From JAVBQJ01 sp031549115 (GTDB lineage Bacteria > Verrucomicrobiota > Lentisphaeria > Victivallales > Victivallaceae), in contig JAVBQJ010000071.1 in assembly GCA_031549115.1 (NCBI GenBank), positions 7,451-71,450 on the forward strand: a DNA stretch of 64,000 bases, written 5' to 3'. Shown piece by piece: positions 7,159 through 15,825 of this stretch. How positions within the stretch are numbered: the first letter of the stretch is position 1; each line of letters opens with the position of its first letter. A model generated the notes under the pieces. It saw only the letters and a program-made list of their open reading frames with translations. It did not search any database and was not told where the DNA came from. Position numbers and translations under genes: made by a program.

Positions 7159-10100
7159 ATGAGTAAGTTACGTTTCTGGTACGGACTCCTGGTTTTGCTC
7201 ATCGGAGCCGGTGTGTATGCCGCTTCCGAAAGTCAGAGCTGGCAGGAGAATTTCGACTCCATCGACACGAAGCGCTGGAAGGTGATTCCGGCTTCGGCGG
7301 AGATCGTACCGACCGATCAATTGAGCGCCGCCAACCGGGCGCTGAAGCTGAATCCGGCGTTGGGGCAGCACTATATGACCACGTCGGACAAGTTCATCGA
7401 CGGCAGTTGTGAAATCCGCTTCAAGGCGAAGCGGCCGTCGTCGGGCGAACTGTTCTATTATATCGGCTTCCACGCCTATGAGCCGTGGGTGAAGGCGTTG
7501 TGCTGGATCATGATTCAGGGCGATACCGTCAGCTTCGGCGTCAAAACCCCGGACGGCGTGAGCCGGTCGGAAAAGCTGGCGGACCTGACCGACGGCTGGC
7601 ATACGCTCAAATTGCATTACTCATCCGATGCGATCTCTGCCGAATGGGATGGCGAGAAGACGCTGACCTACGACGACCCGGCGCTGTATTCCAGCGAGCC
7701 GATGCCGTTTTTCATCGGCGCGTATACCGTCGAAGGGACCAAAGATCCCGCCGAACTGATGGTCGATTATCTGAAAGTCACCGGCGGCAAGCCGGCGGCG
7801 ATAATGGCCCCGCGGACATTGACCGATGCCGAAAAAATGGTGATCGGCGTCGATTCCGTGGTGGCGGCGCAGTTGCCAGGCGAACGCTATGCGATCGCGC
7901 TGGACGGTGGCATGCACTGGCAATCGATTGACGCGGACGGTACCGAAATGCTGGCGCCGGACTTCTTCGCGCCGGTGTTCGGAGCGCGGATCGATGGGAA
8001 AAATGTCTTTTCGCACCAGTTCGAAGTCACCGGAGTGAAGCGCTCCGGCGACGCCTTCGCGGTCGAGCTCCTGTACCCGGAATCCGCGACTGCTGCGACG
8101 GTTTCGGGCGCGGTGAAGGACGGCCGCTTCCGGCTGGATCTGCAATTGCGCAATGACGACAAGCAGGAGCATCGGCTGCAGCCGGTGTTCCCGGTGGTCG
8201 GCAGCCTGGCGGTCGGCGGCGACTTCGCCGGAACCGAATACTTCTTTCCGTGGCGCGGCGGCGTCCTGGGGGACAATACCGCGTATTTTTCGACCGAGTA
8301 CGGCGGGCTGGGGTGGACGCAGTTGATGTTCGTGCTGGATCCCGCCTCCGGCCGCGGGCTGTACTTTTATCCGGAGGACGCCTCCGGCCGCTTCAAAGGC
8401 ATGTCGATGATCAAACAATTGATCGATACCAATGTCGACGTGTACCATACCGAATCGGTGATCGCCGAAGAGGTGCCGACGCTGGATATGCTGGAAAACC
8501 GTACCGGGTTGGTGATGAACTATTACTACCGGACCGAAACGGTCGCGCCTGGTGTCGCGGTGGAGGTGCCGGAAACTGTGTTCGGCAGCTGGCGGGGCGA
8601 CTGGAAAGAGCCGATGCGGCTCTATGCCGACTGGATGAAGTCGCAGATGCAGCCGGTGGAGGTGCCGCGCCAGTTCCGCGACAGCTTCACCTGGGGCAAC
8701 TGGCATCCGCCGGCCTATTACGACAAGCAGGCGCAGCGTTACGTCGGCCGCGAACGGCTGGCCGGCGGCGAAGACGCGCTGCAATGGGCCTTCTGGGATG
8801 ACTATGTCGAATATCCGGCCGATGCGAAAATCCCGTCGCTGCAGCGCTACCAGCTCGGCGACTTCGAGGTGAACCGCTCCCGTGGCGGGATGGAAACTTT
8901 CGCGGCCGAAATTGCCCGGATCCGTGAGGTCGGAACCCGCTTCTCGGTCTACATCGACCACCGTTTCTGCTGGCGCGAAACCAAGACCGCGCAGAAGTAC
9001 GCCGACGCGTGGGCGGTCAAGGACCCGAACGGCAAGCCGTACGGTTATACCTCCGATGAAGACTTGTACATGATGTGCTTCTACGATGCGGACAAGTGGG
9101 TGAACTATATGGCCGAAACCTGCCATGGGCTGATTCGCGACACCGGCATGGATACGATTTACCTGGACGAGCTCGGCATCGCGTTTCCCTGCTACAACAA
9201 GCTGCACAGCCATTATCAGGCGGGGGAGTATCCGACCGATCCGGTCGGCCTGGGGAAGGCGATGACGCTGGTACGCAATCGCATGAAAGAGGCCAATCCG
9301 GAAGCGGCGCTGATGACCGAACACGCCGGCAGCGACTATCTGACCCAGTTCTACGACGGTTCGTGGGACCAGACCTTTTACATGCATGCGTTCCCGTTCA
9401 CCGAGAAGTATTATGACGACCAGAAGATCTGCTACTTCCGTTTCATGTTCCCCAACTTCAAGTTGTCGGAATGGGGCGAGAGCCGTGATCACATCCGGCG
9501 CAGCTTCTTCAACGGCATGGGGTGGGACATGGGGGTGACGGACACCGATCTGTCCCGCACTCTGGCGCGGGTGCTGAAGGAGAACGGCGACGCGATTGCC
9601 ACCCTCCATCCGGAACCGATCGTCCCGACCGGCAACCCCGGTCTCTTGGCGAACCGTTTCGACGCCCCCGGAAAAGTGGTTTACACCTACTATAATAACT
9701 CCGAGGCGCCGCTGACCGCCGGAGTCTCCGAAGCCGCGCCGTTTGCCGGGCACTATGTCGAGCTGCGCCACGATGTCATGCTGGATTCCCCGGCCGTCGC
9801 CGTTCCCGCCGGTGAAGTCGCCGCGGTCGCTCTTTATCCGGAATTGCTGAAGCTGGAAGCCGACGGCAACAGCCGCCGGATCACCGCACCGGCGGCGCCG
9901 AATCAGGAGCTCGTAATCTGCGAAGGCGTTGACGATTCGCATTTTCTGCCGCCGCGCGGCACCTGGACGCGGATCGACTTCGCCTCCGGAGAAGCCGCGT
10001 ATGCGCCGCGCGACACCAACGCCAAGTTGATCGTCAAGCTGCTCCGCGACGGCTATCTCGTCGACGAAGTGGGGGGTGGACGGCAAAGACTCGGCGGGCC

Positions 10101-10317
10101 CGGCCGCACTCCCATCCGGTTGGGAGTGCGGACGGGCCCTTGCATTTTACCCGATATGGTGTTATCTTTTTATTTCATAAGCAATGAAACACCAAGGATA
10201 CGGGAGATCTTTTCATGGAGTTTACTCTTTGGAGTGAGGCGGGCGCGGCAATCGGTTCGGTGGCGGCGAACGGCACGGTGGGGCGCGATGTGCTCGACCG
10301 CGCCGGGGCGGTGTTGA
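7159..10317 (+). CDS. Secreted multidomain glycoside-hydrolase-like protein, paralog 2, stop lost
   Basis: Signal peptide MSKLRFWYGLLVLLIGAG, cleavage near VYAAS. Domain order matches the 3020-5971 gene: jelly-roll module, beta-rich linker domain, TIM-barrel-like domain with YIDHRFCWRE, IYLDELGIAF (~670) and TEHAGSDYL, then a C-terminal beta domain. The paralog ends right after LVDEL; here the frame does not stop but reads through a GC-rich hairpin (10096-10139) and 103 bases into the next gene, adding about 80 low-complexity residues. This tail is very unlikely to be ancestral and points to loss of the stop or an assembly error. Function as for the paralog: extracellular glycan breakdown, substrate unknown. 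Confidence 0.75.
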   Translation: MSKLRFWYGLLVLLIGAGVYAASESQSWQENFDSIDTKRWKVIPASAEIVPTDQLSAANRALKLNPALGQHYMTTSDKFIDGSCEIRFKAKRPSSGELFYYIGFHAYEPWVKALCWIMIQGDTVSFGVKTPDGVSRSEKLADLTDGWHTLKLHYSSDAISAEWDGEKTLTYDDPALYSSEPMPFFIGAYTVEGTKDPAELMVDYLKVTGGKPAAIMAPRTLTDAEKMVIGVDSVVAAQLPGERYAIALDGGMHWQSIDADGTEMLAPDFFAPVFGARIDGKNVFSHQFEVTGVKRSGDAFAVELLYPESATAATVSGAVKDGRFRLDLQLRNDDKQEHRLQPVFPVVGSLAVGGDFAGTEYFFPWRGGVLGDNTAYFSTEYGGLGWTQLMFVLDPASGRGLYFYPEDASGRFKGMSMIKQLIDTNVDVYHTESVIAEEVPTLDMLENRTGLVMNYYYRTETVAPGVAVEVPETVFGSWRGDWKEPMRLYADWMKSQMQPVEVPRQFRDSFTWGNWHPPAYYDKQAQRYVGRERLAGGEDALQWAFWDDYVEYPADAKIPSLQRYQLGDFEVNRSRGGMETFAAEIARIREVGTRFSVYIDHRFCWRETKTAQKYADAWAVKDPNGKPYGYTSDEDLYMMCFYDADKWVNYMAETCHGLIRDTGMDTIYLDELGIAFPCYNKLHSHYQAGEYPTDPVGLGKAMTLVRNRMKEANPEAALMTEHAGSDYLTQFYDGSWDQTFYMHAFPFTEKYYDDQKICYFRFMFPNFKLSEWGESRDHIRRSFFNGMGWDMGVTDTDLSRTLARVLKENGDAIATLHPEPIVPTGNPGLLANRFDAPGKVVYTYYNNSEAPLTAGVSEAAPFAGHYVELRHDVMLDSPAVAVPAGEVAAVALYPELLKLEADGNSRRITAPAAPNQELVICEGVDDSHFLPPRGTWTRIDFASGEAAYAPRDTNAKLIVKLLRDGYLVDEVGGGRQRLGGPGRTPIRLGVRTGPCILPDMVLSFYFISNETPRIREIFSWSLLFGVRRARQSVRWRRTARWGAMCSTAPGRC
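10096..10139 (+). terminator. GC-rich hairpin inside the read-through tail
   Basis: Two stacked stems, GGGCCCG/CGGGCCC outside and CGCACTCCC/GGGAGTGCG inside, separated by 2-base bulges, followed by TTGCATTTT. It looks like the terminator of cassette 2 and lies within the extended frame of the 7159 gene. The T-tract is poor, so an operator or boundary role is possible. Confidence 0.6.
10140..10168 (+). promoter_or_regulatory. Possible promoter of the 10215 alpha-galactosidase gene
   Basis: TTGCAT (10140-10145), 17-base spacer, TATCTT (10163-10168), directly after the hairpin and 46 bases before the ATG. Moderate match only. Confidence 0.4.
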
Positions 10318-11831
10318 CGATCAAAGGTTTTGTCCCCTATATCGACGCGGCCGGCTATTGGCACAGCGATCTGGAACGGTTGGCGCCAATGGAGCTGCCG
10401 TGGGTGATCGAGTTCACTTGCGGCGCCAACCGCAGTTTCCCATTCTGGTGTCTGTATAACCAGTCCTATCGCAACTGCGCGGCGGTCGGGTTGACCGATT
10501 GCTTCGACGACTGCCGGGTGCGGGCGAAAATGAATCAGGAAGCCGGTGGCTACGAGCTTTCGTTTGCGCTGTCGGTGGCGCCGGAAACTGAAGCGTTCCG
10601 GGTCTGGGTCGACGCACGGCCGGTTCCGTTTCCGCAGGCGGTGGCCGGGTTTCGGCACGAACTGCTGCCGGCGGCGCCGAAGTACCCCGAAGGGGCGTGG
10701 AATCCGGTTTATTGCACCTGGTACGCGGTGCATACGGTGTTGTCGGAGGCGTATCTGGAGGAGAATGCCCGGATTGCCCGGAAGCTAGGCTTCGGTACCT
10801 TTATCGTCGACGACGGCTGGTGTCTGGACGACAGCAAGCGGGTGACGCCGGCGACCCTGCCGACCTGGTACGAATGGATCGGCGACTGGAAGCTGTCGGA
10901 GAAGAAATTGCCGCAGATGAAGCGGACCATCGCCAGAGCGCAGGCCGACGGCTGGAATTATATGTTCTGGGTGGCGCCGTTTTTTGTCGGCGACCGCAGC
11001 GAACTGGCGCGGCGGGTATCCGATTATCTGACCGATTCGCACGAAGGACAGCGCTTGCTCGATCCGCAGGATCCGGAGATGGCGCAGTTCACGATGGAGA
11101 GCATCCTGAAGGTTTTCCGCGACCTCGAGCTCGACGGGTTGAAAATCGACTTCATCGACATCATCCAGCCGGATGAAAAGCGGCCGCGCAGCCGGGCGGC
11201 GTTCCGCTATGCCGAAGAGCTGGTGCGGCGGATCCGGGAGGTCAAGCCGGAGGCGCTGATCGAATTCCGGCAGAATTACGGCACGCCGGTGATGGCGGGG
11301 CTGGCGACGGCGTTCCGCGCCGGCGACGTGCCGTTCGATTATGTCGAAAACTTCGAACGCTGCGTGCAACTGCGGCTGCTGTTGGGCGACGGCGTGCCGG
11401 TGCATGCCGATCCGGTGTATTTCCGCAACGACGAAACTCCGGTGAACGTGGCGCGGCACATGATGGCGGCGATGGCGGGAGTGCCGATGCTGTCGATGGA
11501 TCTGCGGGAATTGACGGCGGAGCAGTTGACGATCATCGGTAATTATCTGGCGCTCTACCGGAAGCAACAGACGGTGTTGAATTTCGGACATTGGGAGTTC
11601 CGGTTCAGCTTCGGGCATACCCCGTGGGCGCGCTGTAGTCATGAAAGTGGCACGGTGGTATTCGTCTGGGAGCGGGAGTTTCTGGCGCCGGCGCTCGAGG
11701 GCGTGACCGGGTCGGTGACGGTGCTGAACCTGAGCGACGCAGCGCTGTCCATGCCCGGAATGACCGGCTTCGACGCCGCCGGGAAAGCTACCGGTGATGT
11801 CGCCCCCGCCGGCGGGCGCCTGGAGAACTGA
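10215..11831 (+). CDS. GH36-type alpha-galactosidase-like hydrolase
   Basis: 538 residues, no signal peptide, hence probably cytoplasmic. GH36/GH27-like landmarks: FIVDDGWCLDD near residue 197 (substrate-binding acidic pair), FWVAPFF near 250, and LDGLKIDFID near 307-316, where the Asp of KIDF is the expected nucleophile of the double-displacement reaction. ENFERCVQLRLL with HADPVYF follow. Length is shorter than the ~730-residue GH36 enzyme at 48008, which has a bigger N-terminal beta-sandwich. RBS gggaga lies upstream of the ATG. The upstream gene's frame overlaps this one by 103 bases only because its stop is missing. Exact linkage specificity cannot be read. Confidence 0.8.
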   Translation: MEFTLWSEAGAAIGSVAANGTVGRDVLDRAGAVLTIKGFVPYIDAAGYWHSDLERLAPMELPWVIEFTCGANRSFPFWCLYNQSYRNCAAVGLTDCFDDCRVRAKMNQEAGGYELSFALSVAPETEAFRVWVDARPVPFPQAVAGFRHELLPAAPKYPEGAWNPVYCTWYAVHTVLSEAYLEENARIARKLGFGTFIVDDGWCLDDSKRVTPATLPTWYEWIGDWKLSEKKLPQMKRTIARAQADGWNYMFWVAPFFVGDRSELARRVSDYLTDSHEGQRLLDPQDPEMAQFTMESILKVFRDLELDGLKIDFIDIIQPDEKRPRSRAAFRYAEELVRRIREVKPEALIEFRQNYGTPVMAGLATAFRAGDVPFDYVENFERCVQLRLLLGDGVPVHADPVYFRNDETPVNVARHMMAAMAGVPMLSMDLRELTAEQLTIIGNYLALYRKQQTVLNFGHWEFRFSFGHTPWARCSHESGTVVFVWEREFLAPALEGVTGSVTVLNLSDAALSMPGMTGFDAAGKATGDVAPAGGRLEN

Positions 11832-11854
11832 CGGGGGGTGGCGGGGTGGCAAAG

Positions 11855-12120
11855 ACGGGGGGGCCCCCCCGCCCCCACGCCCCCCGGCAGGGTCACCGAC
11901 CCTGCACCTCTGCTCCAGATGCTTTCGGCATCTTCCGCGACCATTTTTTCAGGGAGGAGCGCTTGTTGCCGCGTCAGGCCGGCCAGACCACCCCAAAAGC
12001 CGCCCTCTCTGCCGGCGACACACGTCCGGTCCCTCCGGGGGAAACCCGTCGTTTTGTCCGTTGTCGTCCGTGTCAGTCCGTTGCCGTCCGTTGTTGTGCG
12101 CACACCCGCCGCACCAGCGG
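11855..12120 (+). repeat. 3'-UTR modular repeat, copy ii, in the 11832-12153 gap
   Basis: Begins just after the 10215 gene with a run of G then C that can fold. Then ACGCCCCCCGGCAGGGTCAC and GACCCTGCACCTCTGCT follow, which match the end of the 24.0-24.5 kb repeat (reverse strand) and of the 50.2 kb repeat. It then has hairpin AGATGC-tttcg-GCATCT and a GTCCGGTCCC block shared with copy i. No convincing gene occurs in this 322-base gap. Confidence 0.55.
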
Positions 12121-12153
12121 CGAATAAAAAACAAAAAAGCGCAGAGGAAAATC

Positions 12154-12654
12154 ATGAAACGGCTTTTTAACTGGGGAATGATGATTTTGCTGGCGGCATT
12201 GCTGATCGCACCGTACTTCAAGTATGAGCGATTCGGCGAACACACCGACGCCGTCACCGCGACCACCACAGGCGTGGCCGGTGTGTGGAATGGCATGGAC
12301 GGATTGTTGCTGCTCTGTCCGTTGGTCATTGTCCTGTCTTTCAAACTGATCTGGCAATTTCAGGCGTATGTGGAAAGCGTCACGCAAGCGCGGGTCAAAC
12401 CCCGTTATCTCTGGATGCTGCTTCTGGCATTGGGAATGATTCTCCTGAGCCTCCGGCCCTGGACGACCGAGACTTCGAACGTGGAAGCGGTGAACGACGT
12501 CATGATGACGGTCACAGTGCGGCACTCCTACGGGATTCGGAACATCGCCTACTACACACTTTCCGTTTTTGGGCTTTGCTGGATGATGCACTTGCTCCGG
12601 CTGACCCGCACGCTGCTGGTATACCAGGCCGAAAAGCAGAAGAAAAGCGAATAA
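12154..12654 (+). CDS. Small membrane protein of unknown function, four helices
   Basis: 166 residues from the ATG at 12154 (RBS agagg; the frame is open upstream but that part is repeat DNA). Four hydrophobic segments are visible: WGMMILLAALLIAPYF, GLLLLCPLVIVLSFKLIW, YLWMLLLALGMILLSL and YYTLSVFGLCWMMHLL, with a soluble loop after the third. I do not recognise the family. It is followed by the MarR promoter region, so it is not part of the efflux operon transcript by its own signals, though read-through is possible because no terminator is visible between them. Confidence 0.7.
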   Translation: MKRLFNWGMMILLAALLIAPYFKYERFGEHTDAVTATTTGVAGVWNGMDGLLLLCPLVIVLSFKLIWQFQAYVESVTQARVKPRYLWMLLLALGMILLSLRPWTTETSNVEAVNDVMMTVTVRHSYGIRNIAYYTLSVFGLCWMMHLLRLTRTLLVYQAEKQKKSE

Positions 12655-12696
12655 TATTCGCGCATTCGTTTCCTCGTCTCAGAAAAACGCAAAAAT

Positions 12697-12738
12697 CAAA
12701 CAGTTTAATATTGACAACTGTTTGTGGTGTGCTATATT
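12697..12738 (+). promoter_or_regulatory. MarR operon promoter with overlapping operator
   Basis: TTGACA (12711-12716), 16-base spacer, TATATT (12733-12738). A perfect nine-base inverted repeat CAAACAGTT (12697-12705) / AACTGTTTG (12716-12724) straddles the -35 box, as expected for an autorepressing MarR protein. Confidence 0.8.
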
Positions 12739-12770
12739 CTCTCTTGCGAAGCGGCGAAAGGAGCTTGACG

Positions 12771-13244
12771 ATGGAACATGATGTTATGACGTTCATGAAT
12801 TTGTACGAAGTTTTCGGATACATTCAGGGACAGGCATGGAGTTTGCTCCCGAAAGAGGGCAACCGTGAGATCGACGCGTTGAACAATCGCCAGATCAAGG
12901 CGATGATGCTTATCTACATGCGCGATGCCGCACGAAAGGAGCCGCTGACACTGAGCGGACTGGCGGGGTTTTTGAACCTGAAAAAAGCGGCGGCTTCGCT
13001 TCTGGTCTCCGATCTGGCGCAGAAGCAGCTGGTCGACCGGACGATCGACCCGATCAATCGCCGCTTTATTCGGATCACGCTGGCCGCCAAGGGGCGGAAA
13101 ATCGGCAATGCCGTTTCCGCGCAGGCGGCGGCGCATGCCGCCGGACTGCTCGACTGCCTGACGCCGGAAGAACGTTCGGCTTTCGTGGTGGGCGCGGATA
13201 AAATCTACAATCGTTATGCGGAAGCCGCGGGAGGTGCCGAATGA
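12771..13244 (+). CDS. MarR family transcriptional regulator
   Basis: 157 residues from the ATG at 12771, preceded by RBS aaaggag. Winged-helix MarR layout: N-terminal dimerisation helix, then LTLSGLAGFLNLKKAAASLLVSDLAQKQ as helix-turn-helix, the wing DRTIDPINRRFIRITL, and C-terminal helices. It is the first gene of an efflux operon and overlaps the HlyD gene by four bases. Its own promoter contains a perfect inverted repeat over the -35 box, so autorepression relieved by a ligand is the likely mode. The longer open frame upstream crosses this promoter and is not coding. Confidence 0.88.
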   Translation: MEHDVMTFMNLYEVFGYIQGQAWSLLPKEGNREIDALNNRQIKAMMLIYMRDAARKEPLTLSGLAGFLNLKKAAASLLVSDLAQKQLVDRTIDPINRRFIRITLAAKGRKIGNAVSAQAAAHAAGLLDCLTPEERSAFVVGADKIYNRYAEAAGGAE

Positions 13245-14281
13245 AAAAGATACTGTTGCTCCTGCTCCCGCTGCTGCTGCTCGCCGGCGCCGCCTGGTTT
13301 TTCCGCGCCGAAATCGAAGCATGGGTTGCGCCATCTGAACAGGAACTCGTTCTCTTCGGCAATGTCGATGACCGGCAGCTCAATTTGTCGTTCATGATTT
13401 CGGAACGGATCGCCGAGCTGATCCCGGAGGAGGGCAGCACGGTCAAAAAGGGGGATCTGCTCGGTTCCCTCGAAACGGTCCGCCTCACGAATGATATCGC
13501 CGCCACCCGGGCCGATATTGCCGCCCGCAAAGCCGCGGTGGCTGCCGCGCAAGCGGCCTGCGAGAAAGCCATGAACGGTTTCCGGCAGGAAGACATCGCC
13601 ATGGCGCGCGCCGGCAGTGCCGCCGTGGAGGCGAAAATAAAGGCGGCGGAATCCGATTACAAGCGGCAGAAAACCTTGCTCGACCGCAGCGCTGTGTCGG
13701 CGCAAACCGCCGAGGTGGCCGAAGCCGAATATCTGTTCCTCAAGGGCGGTCTCCAGGCGGTTCAAAGCTATCTGGCAAAGCTGCTGGCCGGAGAGCGCGC
13801 CGAGGATATCGCGGCGGCCAAGGCCAAGCTGGAGCAGGCGAAAGCCGAATTGGCCGGCGCCGAGGCCGAATTGGCGATCCGGGAGCAGCGCCTCACCGAC
13901 GCCAGCTTGTACGCGCCCCGGGACGGGATCATCCGCAACCGGCTGTTGGAGCCCGGCGAACTGACTTCGCCGGCGACCGCGGTACTGACCATGGCGGTGA
14001 TTTCGCCCAAGTGGATCCGCTGCTACCTGAAAGAGTCGTGGCTCACCAAGGTGAAAGCCGGTGACAAAGCGGTGATCCGGTTCGATGGCGCCGCCACCGA
14101 TTTCGACGGCTGGGTCGGTTTCGTTTCCCCCTCGGCGGAGTTCACGCCGAAGAACATCGAAACTGCGGAATTGCGGACTTCGCTGGTCTATGAGATCCGG
14201 GTGTTTGTCAACGATCCGGAGAATCTGCTGAAGCTCGGCGCCCCGGCAACCGTCGTCTTTCCCGGCGTCATGGTAAAATGA
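13241..14281 (+). CDS. HlyD-family periplasmic adaptor of an ABC efflux system
   Basis: 346 residues. N-terminal signal anchor ILLLLLPLLLLAGAAWFF (residues ~4-21), a split biotinyl-lipoyl-like domain, a long Ala/Glu-rich coiled-coil hairpin (~85-220, IAATRADIAARKAAVAAAQA), then the second lipoyl half (LYAPRDGIIRNRL) and a beta-barrel domain. It resembles YbhG-type adaptors that link an ABC exporter to the outer membrane. Starts in an ATGA overlap with the MarR gene and overlaps the ATPase gene at the other end, so translation is coupled. No TolC-like outer-membrane gene is present nearby. Confidence 0.88.
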   Translation: MKKILLLLLPLLLLAGAAWFFRAEIEAWVAPSEQELVLFGNVDDRQLNLSFMISERIAELIPEEGSTVKKGDLLGSLETVRLTNDIAATRADIAARKAAVAAAQAACEKAMNGFRQEDIAMARAGSAAVEAKIKAAESDYKRQKTLLDRSAVSAQTAEVAEAEYLFLKGGLQAVQSYLAKLLAGERAEDIAAAKAKLEQAKAELAGAEAELAIREQRLTDASLYAPRDGIIRNRLLEPGELTSPATAVLTMAVISPKWIRCYLKESWLTKVKAGDKAVIRFDGAATDFDGWVGFVSPSAEFTPKNIETAELRTSLVYEIRVFVNDPENLLKLGAPATVVFPGVMVK

Positions 14282-15825
14282 AAATCATCCGCTGCGACAA
14301 CATCGTCAAACGTTTCCGGTTGGGCGGGCAGCCGTTCGAGGCGCTCGCCGGGCTTGGATTCGAATTGAACGCCGGGCAGATCATCGGTCTGCTCGGACCC
14401 GACGGCGCGGGCAAGACGACGCTGCTGCGTATTCTCGCCGGCCTGCTGCGTCCGGACGGCGGCACCGCCTCGGTGTTGGGCTTCGACACCGTCCGGGAAG
14501 CGGCGAAAATTCAGCGCGTCATCGGTTATATGCCGCAGAAATTCGGCCTCTATGCGAACCTGAGCGTGATGGAAAACCTGAAGCTGTACGCCGACTTGCA
14601 CGCGGTGACGCCGGAGCAGCAAAAACAGCGTTTCCCCGCGTTATTGGAAATGACCGACCTGGCGCGCTTCTCCGGCCGGTATTTCGGCAAGCTTTCGGGC
14701 GGAATGAAGCAGAAGCTGGCATTGGCCTGCGCGCTGGTGTCGGAGCCGGATCTGCTGCTGCTCGACGAGCCGACGGTCGGCGTGGATGTGCTTTCGCGCC
14801 GGGAGCTCTGGGCGATCCTGCGGCGAATCGCCGATTCCCGGAATACCTCCGTACTGGTCAGCACCTCCTATCTGGACGAGGCCGATTTTTGCGACCGGCT
14901 GCTGGTGCTGTTTCAGGGAAAAATCATCGCCGAGGGCGCGCCGGACGACATCCGGCAAAAGGCGGCGGGCGCGGTAGCAAAGCCCACCTTCGAGCAGGGA
15001 TTCCAGATGCTGATTTCCGGCTCCGTGCCGCCGCCGCTGGCCCGGAAGGCGCCGCCGGACACCCAGGCAGCAGTGATGATTCACACCCGGGAGCTGGTCA
15101 AACAATTCGGCGATTTCACCGCCGTCGACCATATCTCCTTTGATGTCCGCAAGGGCGAGATATTCGGGCTGCTCGGCGCCAACGGCGCGGGGAAAACGAC
15201 TACGTTCCGGATGCTTTGCGGCCTCGACGCGGCGACTTCGGGGACGGTCGAAATCGCCGGCATCGACTTGCACCGCGCCTCCGGGGAGGCGCGCAACCGG
15301 ATCGGCTTCGTCGCACAGAAGTTCTCGCTTTACGGCGATCTCTCCGTCCGGGAAAATCTCGTGTTTTTCGGTGGCGCCTACGGCCTGTGGGGGGCGGAAT
15401 TGAAAGCGCGTCTGGCCTGGGCGTTGGATGAATTTTCGCTGCACCAGTATGCAAACAGCCAGACCGACAACCTGCCGTTGGGTATCAAACAGCGATTGAG
15501 CATGGCGTGCGCTTTGCTTCACGAGCCGGAAATCCTGTTTCTCGACGAAGCGACCTCGGGGGCCGACCCGATCACCCGGCGCGAATTCTGGCAACGGATC
15601 ATGGATCTGGCCGACCGGGGCGTCGCGGTCATCATCACTACCCATTTCCTCGACGAGGCCGAATATTGCGACCGGATGATCATCATGCAGGACGGGAAGG
15701 CCGTCGCCGGCGGTTCGGCGCCGGAGATCCGCCGCGCCGGAACTCCGGCCGGAGCGGACGAGGTCACGCTGGAGGAGGCTTTCGTCAACATCATCCGCTC
15801 CTCCCGGCAGGAGGTGCGCCGATGA
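14278..15825 (+). CDS. Fused double ATPase of an ABC efflux transporter (YbhF-like)
   Basis: 515 residues with two nucleotide-binding domains in one chain. Domain 1: Walker A GPDGAGKTT (~39), signature LSGGMKQK, Walker B LLLLDEP. Domain 2: Walker A GANGAGKTT (~298), a degenerate signature LPLGIKQRLS, and Walker B ILFLDEATSGADP. The linker of about 40 residues is Pro/Ala-rich. It powers export by the two ABC-2 type permeases that follow. Start overlaps the HlyD stop by four bases (ATGA) and the end overlaps the next permease. The missing SGG in the second signature suggests asymmetric ATP sites. Confidence 0.9.
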   Translation: MKIIRCDNIVKRFRLGGQPFEALAGLGFELNAGQIIGLLGPDGAGKTTLLRILAGLLRPDGGTASVLGFDTVREAAKIQRVIGYMPQKFGLYANLSVMENLKLYADLHAVTPEQQKQRFPALLEMTDLARFSGRYFGKLSGGMKQKLALACALVSEPDLLLLDEPTVGVDVLSRRELWAILRRIADSRNTSVLVSTSYLDEADFCDRLLVLFQGKIIAEGAPDDIRQKAAGAVAKPTFEQGFQMLISGSVPPPLARKAPPDTQAAVMIHTRELVKQFGDFTAVDHISFDVRKGEIFGLLGANGAGKTTTFRMLCGLDAATSGTVEIAGIDLHRASGEARNRIGFVAQKFSLYGDLSVRENLVFFGGAYGLWGAELKARLAWALDEFSLHQYANSQTDNLPLGIKQRLSMACALLHEPEILFLDEATSGADPITRREFWQRIMDLADRGVAVIITTHFLDEAEYCDRMIIMQDGKAVAGGSAPEIRRAGTPAGADEVTLEEAFVNIIRSSRQEVRR

